Shown: positions 1 to 11,289, counted from the stretch's first letter. The stretch: 64,000 nt of DNA from Phascolarctos cinereus (GCF_002099425.1 NW_018344259.1:1828001-1892000); one strand, 5' to 3'. The notes: generated by a model from the sequence alone, not told the origin. Program-made: numbers and translations.

Positions 1-12
1 AAATGCTTAGAA

Positions 13-164
13 AAATAGCGGTTTTTTCTTGCTTATTTTTGAGTCTGGATCACTCTGTCACCCAGGCTAGAAGTGCAGTGGCCACTCACTGGCCAATACC
101 AATACTTTAGTCTGCTCTGTTTCTTTGCCTGCTCTGGATCAGGTGACTCCTCATTTGGCCGACC
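13..164 (-). pseudogene. 7SL (SRP) RNA retropseudogene fragment
   Basis: Read on the minus strand, positions 164 to 41 follow the 3' half of the signal recognition particle RNA. Landmarks are a GCAGG..AAACAGAGCAG block, then GGCCACTGCACT and AGCCTGGGTGACAGAGTGA, corresponding to the 7SL GCCACTGCACTCCAGCCTGGG segment and its terminal GAGAC. An A-rich tail (positions 40 to 13) follows, as expected for an L1-mobilised copy. The 5' domain is absent and many bases differ, so it should not function. Primate Alu shares this sequence, but Alu does not occur in marsupials, so a direct 7SL copy is the better call. Confidence 0.68.
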
Positions 165-167
165 AAC

Positions 168-372
168 ATAGACACATAGACACACACATACACACATGTC
201 TTTATGTGTATGTATATATGTACATATAAACATGAATACATACGTACGCATGTATATGCACACATACATGTATAGGCATAGGTAGATATGCATATATGCA
301 TGTATATGTATATATATGCATACATATATGTTTGTATGTGTATATAGCTATATCTCAATACACACACATATT
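168..372. repeat. Degenerate AC/AT/GC alternating purine-pyrimidine repeat
   Basis: About 200 bp of mixed ACAC, ATGTAT and TATATA runs with interspersed ACGTACGCATG. The short frames opening in it are low-complexity artefacts. It abuts the 7SL pseudogene on the right. Confidence 0.9.
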
Positions 373-764
373 GGAGATTGGGTACAGAGACACGTCTCCC
401 ATAGCCTTGGAGTCTCCTGAGTTTGGGAGTGGGTGGCTTTGAAAACATGTTGTCCCAGTTGGCTGTAGTTCTGGATGGGCAAAGGTAGAAGGCAGCGAAT
501 GGTCAGGAGACTAATGATTTAGGGGATGGGAGGTAGCAGATAGAGAGGGGTGTGGCAGTGGGGAAATAGACGGGTAAATGCTGGTGATAGAGTGGGCCCT
601 ATAAGATGAGTGAGGCCCTCTTGGGACAGTTACACTTTACCACCTGTGTACCCCCTCACAGGAGATGGAGGTAGGGGGTTCATCCATGGAATGGGACCTT
701 CACACTCCATCTGCTTTTAGTCAGTATTACTGAGGGGTCAAAGCAGGGAGCGGCAGCTTTGAGA
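373..764. other. Unassigned sequence
   Basis: Moderately G-rich sequence with no convincing gene or recognised repeat. It could be heavily diverged LINE sequence continuing into the next element. Confidence 0.4.
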
Positions 765-1330
765 CTCATTATACAATAAACATTTTTAAGTGCCTCCTAT
801 ATTCCAGGCACTGTGCTAAGCTCTGGGGATATAAGAAAAAGAGAGAACAGTCCCTGTGTTCAAGAAGCACATACTCTAATGGAGGAAGACAATACAGAAA
901 AAGCAGCCTAAAGGGAAGGTGGAGTGCCAGCGGGTACCAGGTGCAGGGCCATGAAGACGGCGACTGTGGAATTGAAACCAAACAGAGCAGCTTGTGGCAA
1001 ATGAGTAGAAGGCTGTGATTTTGAGTCCATTATAATGGAAGGCTGTGGGGGTGTTTTTTGCTCCACCCTCCACCTTCTCAATTAGAGAGGCAGAAGCAAC
1101 TGAGGATACTGATGAAGGGTGAGTAGGAAAGCTGAAGTAATCCCCATGATGATGAATTTCCTGGTGATGAACTCATCCTTGGCAAGGCATGATGAAGATG
1201 AAGGTGGAGTTGAAACCCAGCAGGGCAGCTGGTGGCAGTTGGGTCCCCAGTTGGGTCCAGTCATACCAGGCAGCTCCCAAGAGGAGATGCTGGAGATGAG
1301 ACATGGTTTGATGTTATGCAGGACCACTAT
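765..1330 (-). mobile_element. L2-type (CR1-clade) LINE 3' end, antisense
   Basis: The segment 769-896 is the reverse complement of the common LINE2-type 3' end: AATAAACATTT, then a phrase like CCAGGCACTGTGCTAAGC and GGGGATA, then the TCTAATGGAGGAAGACAA block. Beyond about 900 the match to that family is weaker. A ~45 bp motif (around 955-1000) recurs loosely at 1195-1240, so more than one element may be present. Confidence 0.6.
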
Positions 1331-2400
1331 GTTTTACTCTCTCACTCGGTGACCTCATCAGTTTCCGTGGGTTTAGTAATCATCACTACGCAGATGATGC
1401 CCAGATCTGAGTGCCAAGCTGTCGTCTTTCTCTTGAGCTTCAGTCCCTCATCACCAGATGCCTGTTAGATATTCCGAACTGGATTACTATAGGCATCCCA
1501 GACTCAACATGCTCAAAATGAAACCCATTATCTCCTCTTCTGTATTACTTCTGTATTACTGTTGATGGCACGATTATCCTTCTAGCCACTCAGATTCAAA
1601 ACCTATGTAATCCCCAATTCCTCCTTCTTACTTATGTCATATGTCCAACCAGTTGTCAAATCTTGTCATTTCTATCTCTATTGCATCTTTCCTACGTGTC
1701 CCCTTCTCTGCATTCACATAGCCACGATCCTAATTGAGGCTGACATCACTTGTTGCCTGGACGACTGAAATAACCTCCTACCTGATCTCTCTTTGTCAAG
1801 TCTTTCTTCAATCCATTCTTCTTATGGAGCTGTCTAAAGCACAGGTCTGGCCGTAATGCCTGTCTATTTAATAAATTCCAGTGTCTCCCCAATACCTCTG
1901 GGATAAAATATAAAAGCTGGTATTTACAACCTGGCTCCATCCTACTTTTCTAGCCCACTTACACATTCTTCCTCTCTGTGCACTCAGTGGTCCAGCCATA
2001 CCGGGCTTTTTGTTGTTCCTCACACATGCCATCCCACTTCCTTTTTCTGGGTATTTAAACTAGCTGTCCAGTATTCTGGAAAGGCTCTTGCTCCTCACCT
2101 CCACCTCTTAATATCCCTGGCTTCCTTCAAGACTTACTTTAAATTCCATTTTCTCTCTAAGGTTTTTCCTAATTCTTTCAGCTTCTGGTGCCTTTCCCTC
2201 CAAGATCACCTTGTATCTGCTTTGCATGTGTTGTTTATATGCTTATAAATGTTCATGTTGTCTCCCTGTTATAGAATGTAAGGTTTTTAGAGGCAACCTT
2301 GAGGGCAAGGAGCATCTTACTTTTGTCATTGTAGCCCCACAACCCAGCAAGAGCATCTGGAACATAGTAGGCACCTGATAAATACCTGATTGGTTCTCTG
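1331..2400 (+). mobile_element. L2-type LINE, ORF2 end and 3' UTR, sense
   Basis: A long sense fragment containing, in order, the diverged end of the reverse transcriptase ORF (TCTGAGTGCCA, then TGAGCTTCAGTCCCTCATCACC), the CTGGACGACTG..AATAACCTCC block, CCAGTGTCTCCCCAATACC, the CTTCCTTCAAGACTTACTTT block, and the terminal GGAACATAGTAGGCACCTGATAAATA. The frame is broken by many stops. It is 5' truncated and old. Confidence 0.82.
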
Positions 2401-3435
2401 TGAATCTCATTCTAACTGGACCACAGGGCTAAACAAGATGGCGTCTATCCTTTCTGTCCCATAAATTAGATCCATTTTGCCGAGAGCACAGTTACCGTGG
2501 CCTTATTTGTTATTACAAGCGTTTAGCACTTCCTGTTCTTCCAGTTTTCAGTAGGACATCCACTTGGTGGTAGCCCACCAATTCTTTGATGTGTTAGTAT
2601 TTATACAGCTTCTTGTTTTGAAAGCACTAAATTGTTTTTGAATCTTTAAAAACAACGTGTATATTAACATTAGACAGTCTAGCACAAGACAACTACATTC
2701 AAAAAATACAATTTTCTCTACAGCATGATTTCCAATTGAAACATTGTTTTGAAGCTTTGAAACATCTATTTTGAAGCATTGTTCAAAATCCCTGTGATTT
2801 CAGAATGGAGCTGTTTACTGTGATTTTGAAAATACTTTAGCTGGGGACAACTACATTCCTAAAAATAGCAACCTTGTAAATAAACCCCTCAAAATTCAGA
2901 GCTCATTAAAAAAATGTGATGTCACTCTCTTCTCACTGGGTACTCAGGTAATGCATTAACTTAAATAGTAATTCTTCATTACCTTCTAAGTATTGAATTG
3001 TTACTCATGACATTGGCAGCAATACTCTAAAAGTGTGTATTTATCATACTGCACGTGCTAGGTTGAAGGGTTAAATGACTGTTGTTCATCGCAGAGATTT
3101 TAGGGTGCATTTGTGTCACGTTTAGAAGTATATTCTCTCTGGAAACAGATATTTTACTATTGTAAATCATATACTTAACAAAGAGTTTCTAAGTTGGCTT
3201 CCTCCCTGATGACTGATTGAAGGGAGTAAAGAGATATAGCCTCCTATAGGACTTCATAGTTTGTGATATGTTTTTTAAGTGTGAGGACTTACACTGATGT
3301 GGAACACCCTGTGTATTGCTTAAATAAGAGAGCAGCATGACCCCTATTGTCATTGTCCATTTTTCAGGCAACTCATACTTGATGTTACCCATCTCCCAAG
3401 ATTTGTTATGTGTACAGCCTTACTCTCCTGCCTTG
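2401..3435. other. Intronic sequence without recognised features
   Basis: AT-rich, apparently single-copy DNA. Both strands were read and no convincing exon, RNA gene or repeat was seen. Short frames near 3189-3392 lack codon structure or a family match. Confidence 0.45.
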
Positions 3436-3439
3436 CTGA

Positions 3440-4020
3440 TTTTCCAGCTTATTTCTCTGTGCTCTCTGAGACTTCCACTCAATTCTTCTTTTTCATTTTG
3501 AGCTTAAACATGAAAAATTACATTTTTATGTTGCAGCAGAAAGCAAAAAGATGATTCTGTGTGAAACTGAATCTCCATTTCATGCCGTTTGCTTTAAAAC
3601 TATCTATCTATAAATTATGTATTGCTTTAAAAATTGTCCTGCTTTTCTGTTTCTTCCCAAACTTGCAACAATTTGCTTCTGCATATTTAAAAAATGTTAC
3701 AGTGGCTTTTAAATTTACATTTCTATTGCTAACCTCACCTCCTCTAACCTCCTCCTTAATTAAAAACCTAAAGAAAGAAAAACACCCCTTGTGACAAGTG
3801 GGTATAGCCATGCAAAAGGAACCCACCCATGAGCTGTGTACAAAAACATTTATCTCCTCCTGTTACCTTGTTTATGAAGCAGTGCTGTCCTTGTATAGAT
3901 TTTTCTCCTTGTTCGGCTCACTTCACTCTACTTCAGTTCATATTACCTAGGGTTGTCTGAGATTGTCTCTCTTCGTTTATTATGGCACAATAACATTCCA
4001 GGCTTTGTTTCCTTCATTTA
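3440..4020 (-). mobile_element. L1 LINE 3' fragment, antisense
   Basis: The plus strand reads as the reverse of an L1 3' region: an AAAACCTAAAGAAAGAAAAA block, then CTCACTTCACTCTACTTCAG, a CAGTTCATA phrase and TTATGGCACAATAACATTCCA. These are the antisense of the extreme end of ORF2 and its downstream sequence. The left boundary is vague. Positions 4021-4070 look like a MIR tail. Confidence 0.6.
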
Positions 4021-4194
4021 TACTCTAAGGGCTTTGACTAGATGATCTCTAAGGTCCTTTCTACATCTAGTTGGACTTATCCAGCCCAGTCCCACCTTCT
4101 TTAATTGAGGTAGAGCCACCAACAGCAAGGGTCAAAAGAGAAATATTTACACAAAGGCAGGAAATGGCTACTGGTCAGCTACCTCCATGCAAAG

Positions 4195-6216
4195 GGATAA
4201 TGATATATATTCTCCTCCCCTCCCCCCATTTATTATTTATTTACTTTAAATATTCTTTTCTTTTTAAATTTTTGAGTTCCAAATTCTCTCCCTTCCTCCC
4301 ACTCTCTCCCCTACTAAAGGAGAAGGCAGGCAATATTATATCAATTATACATGTGAAATCATGTAAAACATATGTCCATATTAGCCATTTTGCAAAAAAA
4401 CTATAAAGTGAGAAAATTATATTTCAATTTGCACTCAGAGTTTATCGGTTCTCTCTTTGGGGGTGGATAGCATTTTTTCATTATGTTTGTTGTTGTTCAG
4501 TCATGCTCAACTCTTTGTGACCCCATTTGAGGTTTTCTTGGCAAAGATACAGGAGTGGTTTGCCATTTCCTTTTCCAGCTCCTGAGAAACTGATGCAAAC
4601 AGGGTCAAATGACTTGCCCAGGGTCATACAGCTAATAAGTATCTGAGGCTGGATTTGAATTCAGGAAGATGAGTCTAGGCTTGTCTCTCTATCTACTGTG
4701 CCTTTGGAATTGTCTTAGATCATTGTACTGATTAGAGTAGCTAAGTCTTTCACGGTTGATCATCATACTGTTACTGTGCACAATGATCTCCCATTGCTCC
4801 TCACTTCATTTGCATCAATTCATTTAGGTCTTGCCATGTTTTTCTGAAACCATCCCTCCTCCCCATCATTTTCCCCAGTACAGTAATACATTCATGATAA
4901 TCATATGTCACAACTTATTCAGCCCTTCCCCAATTGATGCACTTCCCCTCAATTTCCAATTTTTTTGCCACCACAAAAGAGCTGCTATACATATTTTTGT
5001 ACATATAGTTCCTTTTTTCATTTTTCTTTGATCTCTTTAGGATATAGATGTGGTAAAGGTATTGCTGGACTAAAGGGTATGTATATTTTTGTAGCCCTTT
5101 GGACCTAGTTTCAAATTGTTCTCCAGAATGGTTGGACCAGTTCACTGTTCCAGTGGTCCACTGGACCAGTCTACCAACAGTTCGTTAGTATACCTGTTTC
5201 CCCTCGACCTTCCAGCATTTGTCATTTTTAATAGGTGTGAGGTAGTACCTTACAGTTGTTTTGATTTGCATTGTTCCAGTCAGTAGTGATTTAGAACTTT
5301 TTTTTTCATATGACTACAGATAGGTTTGAATCCTTCTGGAAAATGACCGTTCATATCCTTTTATCATTTATCAATTGGGGAATGACTCTTATTTTTATAA
5401 ATTTGACTCAATTCTCTACATATTTGAGAAATAAGGTCTTTATCAGAGAAACTTACTATAAAAAATTTTGTTATTAGTTCATTATCTTTGCTATCTTTCA
5501 GCAAAATGTAGTTTTCCTGATTATCTTTTTTAATTAGGTCTGTTGTTGCTTTTGCTTTGTCAATCATGATTGCTATCCCTGCCCTCTTCACTTCAAGCTG
5601 AAGCATATTAGATTGTGCTCTAGCCTTTTAACTTTGGTCTTTACCCAGGAGGAGACACTGTTCTCTTGCAACCACAAACACTAGCACTCCACTTAACCCT
5701 GGAACTCTGATGAGGTCTCCTATTCCCCTGCTGCTACAAATGCTAGTGCTGCTCTTGGCCCTGGAACTGTGACCAGGGTCCCTGCTCTCTTGTAATGGAC
5801 CACCAATGCTCTTCTGCCCTGGAACTATAATCCCAAACTGCCTATGAGCAATAGAGTTGCCAATCAGCATCAGCTGTAGCCATTGCCAGCAGCAGATCCT
5901 CTGTAATCTCTCCCTGTCCAGTTGTCTGACTCCTTTACCAACTCTGGACTAACAGCTTCCAAAGCTGCTACCGCTGTGGCCCCTGTTGCTGCCATCTGGT
6001 GTTTATGCTCTGGATAGGCCTCCTCCCAATGTCACAGAACTCTCCTGCACACCTCCTAAGTTTTCTTAGGCCAGAAAAATGTCTCACTTTGACCTTTGGT
6101 TGGCTCTGCCACTCCAAAATTTGATTTGTAAAGTTGTTTGGATCGGAATGCTGAGAGAATTCAGCTGGGTTGCTACCCCTGATCTTCTAATCTGCCATCT
6201 TCGCTCTGCCATGGGT
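4195..6216 (-). mobile_element. Internally deleted L1 LINE, antisense, with both ends
   Basis: On the minus strand it opens at 6216 with GGCAGAGCGAAGATGGCAGA, the form of an L1 5' UTR start, and runs to about 5625. A short piece of the ORF2 endonuclease domain follows at 5606-5474, with residues KRAGIAIMIDK and IKKDNQENYILLK, equivalent to the L1 region KRAGVAILISDK. From about 5450 it jumps to the ORF2 C-terminal region (SFSDKDLISQI, then the region read antisense as GAACAATTTG and CCAGAATGGTTGGACCAG) and the 3' UTR. The reverse transcriptase core and ORF1 are missing. A SINE interrupts it at 4483-4701. It is non-autonomous and dead. Confidence 0.85.
4483..4701 (-). mobile_element. Marsupial tRNA-derived SINE, long form, inside an L1
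   Basis: Antisense copy of the long SINE: it starts TTGTTGTTCAGTCATG, passes CTTGGCAAAGATAC and TTTGCCATTTCC, then the B-box side (GGATTTGAATTCAGG), and ends TCTACTGTGCC. It is inserted in the antisense L1, so it is the younger of the two. Confidence 0.92.
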
Positions 6217-7062
6217 AAACTTTCATGATATACTTTCTTATAAAGAACAGCTCAATATAGACAAACACATACGTGCTTGGGGGACGTATCTATTCAGGTG
6301 AGTATAGTAAAATGAAATGATGATTTTTTTTTCTCTGTTTATTCACAACTGTCTCATGGAAGATCTTAGTCTGCTGTTCATGTTGCTCCTGTCCAAGCAA
6401 AAGTGGTACAATCTGTTCCTCTTTTTTTCTTGATAGAACGTAGTAGGAAATGATTCCATCTGCTATTCAGTTTTGTATATGGGAGTGCTTGTATGTTTTT
6501 AGTTTAGGTGTAAATATTTAAAAAGACTAGAATTTTTCCAGGAAGTTATTCATAATAGCATTATTTATCTTTAAAAGTTTGACAGTAAAAATACTAATTA
6601 TATTAACTATGTAAACTCAAAATGCATTTATTTTAGAGTAAAGCAACCATATAGTATCAAACAGTATATCTAGGACCAAATGTAGAAGATTATTGACTGT
6701 ATTTTTTAAAAAGCTAAACAAATGTATTTTATAAACTAACACCTCACTTAATCAGAATGCTTGAGGAAATGTTTTGCTTTTTTTTTTAATATATCAACTT
6801 TGAATTGATTTGATTTTGAATTGAATTGCCTTTCAATTGAATTGACTTTTATATTGATTTTATTGAATATGGATGGGGGTAAGGTTTGAGAGACTCACAC
6901 CCCTAAATATTCTTTGTTCCACTTCACTTTGCATATTCAAGCTGTCCAATTCTCCACTTTTTGAATTATATGCAGAATTATGACAAAATTAGGAAAACAA
7001 AACAATCTATTAAGGAATGTCCAAATTAATTGCTTTTTAGTAGGCTAGTAATCATCTCTAAC
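6217..7062. other. AT-rich intronic sequence, nothing recognised
   Basis: Very AT-rich sequence with a local run of AATTGA/TTGATT motifs at 6795-6860. No gene, RNA or classifiable repeat was seen. Confidence 0.45.
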
Positions 7063-7273
7063 TAATGACAGATAATAAAGAGTAGGCAAAAGCCAACTCT
7101 AATTTTATTCTGTTTTCCTTACCAAGGCAACTAGTCTTCCGACTGGGAATTATAGAACAAAAAAAAAAATTTTTTTAAGGAAATGAATCCCAAGAAAAGT
7201 GAAGAGATTCTAAGAGACTGCCTACCTGACCATTAAATTTAAGTCATGGGCCTGAATATACTACAGCCCAGGA
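7063..7273 (+). repeat. Left arm of a 210 bp inverted repeat
   Basis: This block is the reverse complement of 8382-8587, with about seven substitutions and one poly-A length difference by eye, or roughly 96% identity. Landmarks are GAGTAGGCAAAAGCCAACTC and GACTGCCTACCTGACC. The arms are separated by about 1.1 kb that contains an older L2-type fragment. Confidence 0.95.
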
Positions 7274-7329
7274 GAATTTGAGAAGTTTAATCAAAGCCAA
7301 GTATCAATTTCAAGCTTTTAAAACATCAA

Positions 7330-8065
7330 GAAAATATCAAAATTTTTTAAAAAGAAGGAAATCAGGAAAGGGCCCAAGGAGACAATGCCTCTTGAGCTGA
7401 ACTTTGAAGGAAGCTGACAATTACAAGTAGTAGAAGTGAGGAAGCAGAACATTCTAAGCACAGGGGCCATTTGTACGTGCAAAGGCTTGGCTACTAGAGA
7501 TTGAATGTCATATGTGAGAAATGCCAAAAAGGACAGTTTGGCTCAACTGCAGAATGTATGAAGGGCAGCAATGTGTAATTATCCTGGAAAAGTAGGTTGG
7601 AAAAGCTTTAAATGACAGGAGACTGCATTTTATCCTAAAGGCAAAGAGTGACCGGAGCTCATGGAGCCCAGGAGTCTCTCAGTGTCAGGCCAGTGCTTTA
7701 ATAACATCTCTTTGGCAGCTTTGCCGTGGATGAGTCGGAGCCAGGAGAGAGTTGAGACAAGGAAACTCATTAAGAGGTTATTGCAGTATTGTAGGGACAA
7801 TAAGTTTAAAGCCTGAATTAGGATGGCTGTGATGTGAATTGAGAGAAAGGGACTAAGAATCCTAAGCATTTATATAGTGCTTTGAGGTTCGCAAAGTGGT
7901 TTACAAATGCCTCATTTTATCAGATATTGTGGAGGTAGAATCAACAAGTCTTGGCAACTGATTGGATACTAAAGGGTGAGAGAGAGAGAGAGAGAGTGAA
8001 GAGTTAAGGTTGGCTGTGGATTTGTGAGCCCTGATTGGAAGGATGGTGGTGCCCTCCCAAAATAT
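7330..8065 (-). mobile_element. L2-type LINE ORF2 fragment, antisense
   Basis: Read on plus, it shows the antisense L2 series: GAACTTTGAAGGAAGCTGAC, GAACATTCTAAGCACAGGGG, ATTTTATCCTAAAGGC, GGTTATTGCAGTATTGTAG, and GGAAGGATGGTGGTGCCCTC near 8040. A MIR-like piece (7855-7925) and a GA run (7977-7998) lie inside. It fills most of the loop of the inverted repeat. Confidence 0.8.
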
Positions 8066-8381
8066 AATGCTCAAAACCAACGTGATGCTGATGAGGCAGA
8101 GTACAATGGTATGATGAACAAGCTTGTTTGGAACACTGTTTCTGTTAGCCTAACTTAAGGTGACATTCGTTTTTTAGGTTGCCATGTCACATCGAGGACT
8201 CCTATTGACATTGCAGTCCACTAAAACTGTTATCTAACCACATCTCTCTTTCTGTACCTACACAGGTTGGTGTTTTTTTTTTTTTAAATCAAACGCCAAT
8301 ATGATATGTTGCTATTAATTTTCTTCTTGTTGGATTTGGCATATCATTCTTGACCACCAGGATCTGTAAGTGATTTCAGAA
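8066..8381. other. Unassigned loop sequence of the inverted repeat
   Basis: This sequence lies between the L2-type fragment and the right arm. It includes a T-run at 8272-8284. No gene or family was recognised. Confidence 0.4.
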
Positions 8382-8587
8382 TCCTGGACTGTAGTATATT
8401 CAGGCCCATGATTTAAATTTAATGGTCAGGTAGGCAGTCTCTTAGAATCTTTTCCCTTATCTTGGGATTCATTTCCTTAACATTTTTTTTTGTTCTATAA
8501 TTCCCAGTCTGAAGACTAGTTGCCTTGGTAAGGAAAACAGAATAAAATTAGAGTTGGCTTTTGCCTACTCGTTATTATCTGTCATTA
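8382..8587 (-). repeat. Right arm of the 210 bp inverted repeat
   Basis: Inverted partner of 7063-7273. Homology stops sharply at both ends (8381/8382 and 8587/8588). No terminal transposon motif or target-site duplication is evident beside either arm. Confidence 0.95.
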
Positions 8588-9504
8588 TGACTTTATTCTC
8601 CCTGATCCTCCCCTCTCTGTGAGTAGTGGCCTTTTGCCTTCTTTTATTACCCTCCATACCTTTCCTTTCCATTTTCTGTATGTACTTTTCTACAGTCTGG
8701 TTGATCAGTTAGATTCCTCTACATCTACATGTCTCTTTCAACAATTTCCTCTTTTCTTCTTCACTGAAATCATTTGTTTGTCATCAGAGTTTTGTTCATG
8801 AGAGGGTTTTCATGCCTCTTAAAGTTCTTTTCCAGGAGAATCCAAGGCCATGGGATCCTACCTATCCTTTCTCTGAACTCTTAGTAATCTAATCTTCTTT
8901 CCGAAATCGACTTTAGACTATGTCCAGCTCGTCTATCTTTCTGCTAAAAGACCATGTCACTTCCTCCCAAAGTTTCTGTTGTTTTTACCTATGCAACCAA
9001 TTCCTTCTTATTAATCTGAATTAAGTCTAGAATTTCCTTTGCCTTTTGAAGAATGAAATTATCAAGGCAAATTGAAAAGCTACCAGTTCTCCTTGTGGCA
9101 GAAAGAGAGCTTCAAGAGGTATCCAATGATTGAAGTCTCTAACATTTCTATATCATGTTTTTGTGACATATTAATAATTTATTTCTGGAATTCATTGTCC
9201 TTTTCCCCTCCCCTTCCAGTAAGGTAGTCTGTAGCACCTTCTAATGACAATATTGCTTTTTTTCTTATCCTGTTGATCCTCATTCAAATTATCTTCTCAT
9301 TTCAGTTCTTGGATTTCCTCATAGGCTTATATTTTCTTGATTTTGCATATGTCCTCATTGCTCCTTTTATTTCAAATCTTTTTATTTTTAATGAATAAGA
9401 TAAAAGCATCCATTTTCATATTACAGGTATGAGTCCCACTAAGTTTCAGTGATATCTTTGGAGTTCTAGTTTACTTTTAAAAATGACTAATACTCTCTGC
9501 ATTT
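8588..9504. other. Unassigned T/C-rich sequence, possibly an old repeat
   Basis: Pyrimidine-rich plus strand (for example CCTATCCTTTCTCTGAACTC and the CTTCCTCCCAAAG region). It has the texture of an antisense LINE, but I could not name a family and no open frame is convincing. Confidence 0.35.
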
Positions 9505-9735
9505 GTATATAGTAAAGACTTTTAACCTCAGGTCCATGGACTCTCAAAGGGTTCATAGTTCATGGAGAGATTTCAAAGGGCCCATGAGAAAAATGCATCT
9601 TTATTTTCACCAACCTCTACTAAAATTTAGCATTTCTATCAATTATTTTAAAACATTATTCTGAAAAGAGGTCTATAAATAGGCTTCACTGAATTGCCAA
9701 GAGGATCCATGACCCAAAGAAGGTTAGAATACTTA
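9505..9735. repeat. Candidate ancient mammal-wide interspersed repeat
   Basis: The segment contains GGTCCATGGACTCTCAAAGG, CATCTTTATTTTCACCAACC, AAACATTATTCTGA and GATCCATGACCCAAAGAAGG. This is the pattern of an old DNA-transposon-like repeat found across mammals. The family name is not certain. Confidence 0.4.
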
Positions 9736-10077
9736 ATATATAGACATCTAAGGCCAAGAATATTATCACTATCCCTTTCGTTGGATATTATCTCAAATAT
9801 CTTCTACTATTTGTGATTACTGGCATAGTATATGCACATGGGCAGTTTTCTCTCTTTCATTCCGTTTTCCGTTTAAATTCCTTCTGATTAGATCTGTAAG
9901 GCTCTAGAGCCATACACATGCATTCATTCAGGTCTACACAAAAATAAAAATGAGTTAGATTTTTATTCATTAATTTTAATTTTTTAAAAGAGAATTTAAA
10001 ACTTACAAAGTTTTAAAATTCAGAACACAGACTTAAAAACACAACTAAAATTATATTTCATTTTTATATTATGGTTA

Positions 10078-10352
10078 GTGAAAGGAAAAAAGTTGGAGCC
10101 AGAGGTAGGAGAAAAGGAAGAAAAAGAGAATAGGAAGAAAAGAAAAAAATCAGAAGAAAAAAAAAGATGGAGGCAAAAGGAGAGTGGTAAAGAGATGGAT
10201 AGAGACAAAATAGGGTTGTTGGAAGAGTTTAAGGACTGAGGTAAAGAATGGAGAGGGTGAGACCTACATATACAAAGGAAAAGGAAGACAGAAAGACAGA
10301 AAGAAGAAGAAGAAAGACATACCAAAAAAAGAACAGAAAAGAGGTGGAAGTG
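10078..10352 (+). repeat. Polypurine (A/G-rich) tract
   Basis: About 270 bp are nearly all A and G on the plus strand, with GAAAGACAGAAAGAAGAAG-like runs and few interruptions. Frames across it on either strand reflect composition, not coding. It may adopt triplex or other non-B structure. Confidence 0.85.
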
Positions 10353-10790
10353 GGTTCTAAGTTGGATGTTAGAGAAAAATTGCTTTTTGACACACCCTGC
10401 TGTTCGCCTGAGCCGAGCTTCAGAGCGAGTTAGCACTTGTTATTACTGGTCTTGAAAGTCAATTAGCCACTTCATTCTTTTTCGCAGCTCAGAGACTTTC
10501 TCTGAATAGGATGCCCATAGCAGCTTGCTAGAAGGGAAATTATTCTTTGGGCTGCTGTAGATATTGCCAGAGGAATATTACTTCTAAGGATACTGGATAA
10601 AGTTTAGATGAAATCAAGGTCATGGCCAGATTCTACGTATAGTAGCTTCTTATCATTAGGGCAGGCATCATTAAATATGGAACACAGACTAATGTCCTGA
10701 ATAAGAAAAATTCAAAAATCCATGGGAAATGACAGATTTGTTAAAAAAAAACTTTAAGAACACATATATGTATATACATATATGTATAAA
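10353..10790. other. Intronic sequence without recognised features
   Basis: No gene or recognised repeat. It ends in a short ATATATGTATATA run just before the next SINE. Confidence 0.45.
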
Positions 10791-11030
10791 TGGAGGCAGT
10801 TAGGTAGCCCAGTGGATAGAGTGCTGGGTCTGGAGTCAGAAAGACCTGAGTTCAAATGTGGCCTCAGACACAGACACTAGCTGTATGACCCTGCACAAGT
10901 CACTTCACCCTGTTTGTCTCAGTTTCCTCATCTGTAAAATGATCTGGGGAAGGAAATGGCAAGCCACTCCAGTATCTCTGCCAAAAAAATCCCAAATGGG
11001 GTCAGAAAGAGACCAAAATGACTACACAAC
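10791..11030 (+). mobile_element. Marsupial tRNA-derived SINE, long form
   Basis: Sense copy: GGAGGCAGTTAGGTAGCCCA head, B box near GAGTTCAAATG, a CTGTATGACCCTG phrase, the CTCAGTTTCCTCATCTG section, and the tail GGGGTCAGAAAGAGACCAAA followed by ACTACACAAC. Confidence 0.92.
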
Positions 11031-11289
11031 GTTACTTTTTGCTTATTACATTTACTAAATGTTTTATGCTTTTACAACTTTGTGATACATACATTAACAT
11101 GGATGATTTTTGGTAGGTTTAGGGAAACAAGTACTCTGCTATTTAGCTGATCGTATAATCTGGCCAGATTCTTGGTACTTGATGTGTCACCTGAGATTAA
11201 TGGGAGAGGAAGAAAAGGAAGAGAGTTCAACGACATCTAAAAAACCCAGCAGAGAGGAGAAATGGAAATCTACAAACGCAAAGTTTGAC

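Noticed and set aside
41-164. Alu element
   Set aside because: Alu is primate-specific, while the other repeats are marsupial. The match extends along 7SL past the Alu-domain portion, so a 7SL retrocopy is preferred.
10020-10436. 138-codon minus-strand frame rich in S, F and L
   Set aside because: It is the complement of the polypurine tract, so the composition alone explains its openness.
10791-10870. tRNA gene from A- and B-box-like sequence
   Set aside because: These boxes belong to the heads of tRNA-derived SINEs. No cloverleaf with intact acceptor stem was seen here or in the other copies.
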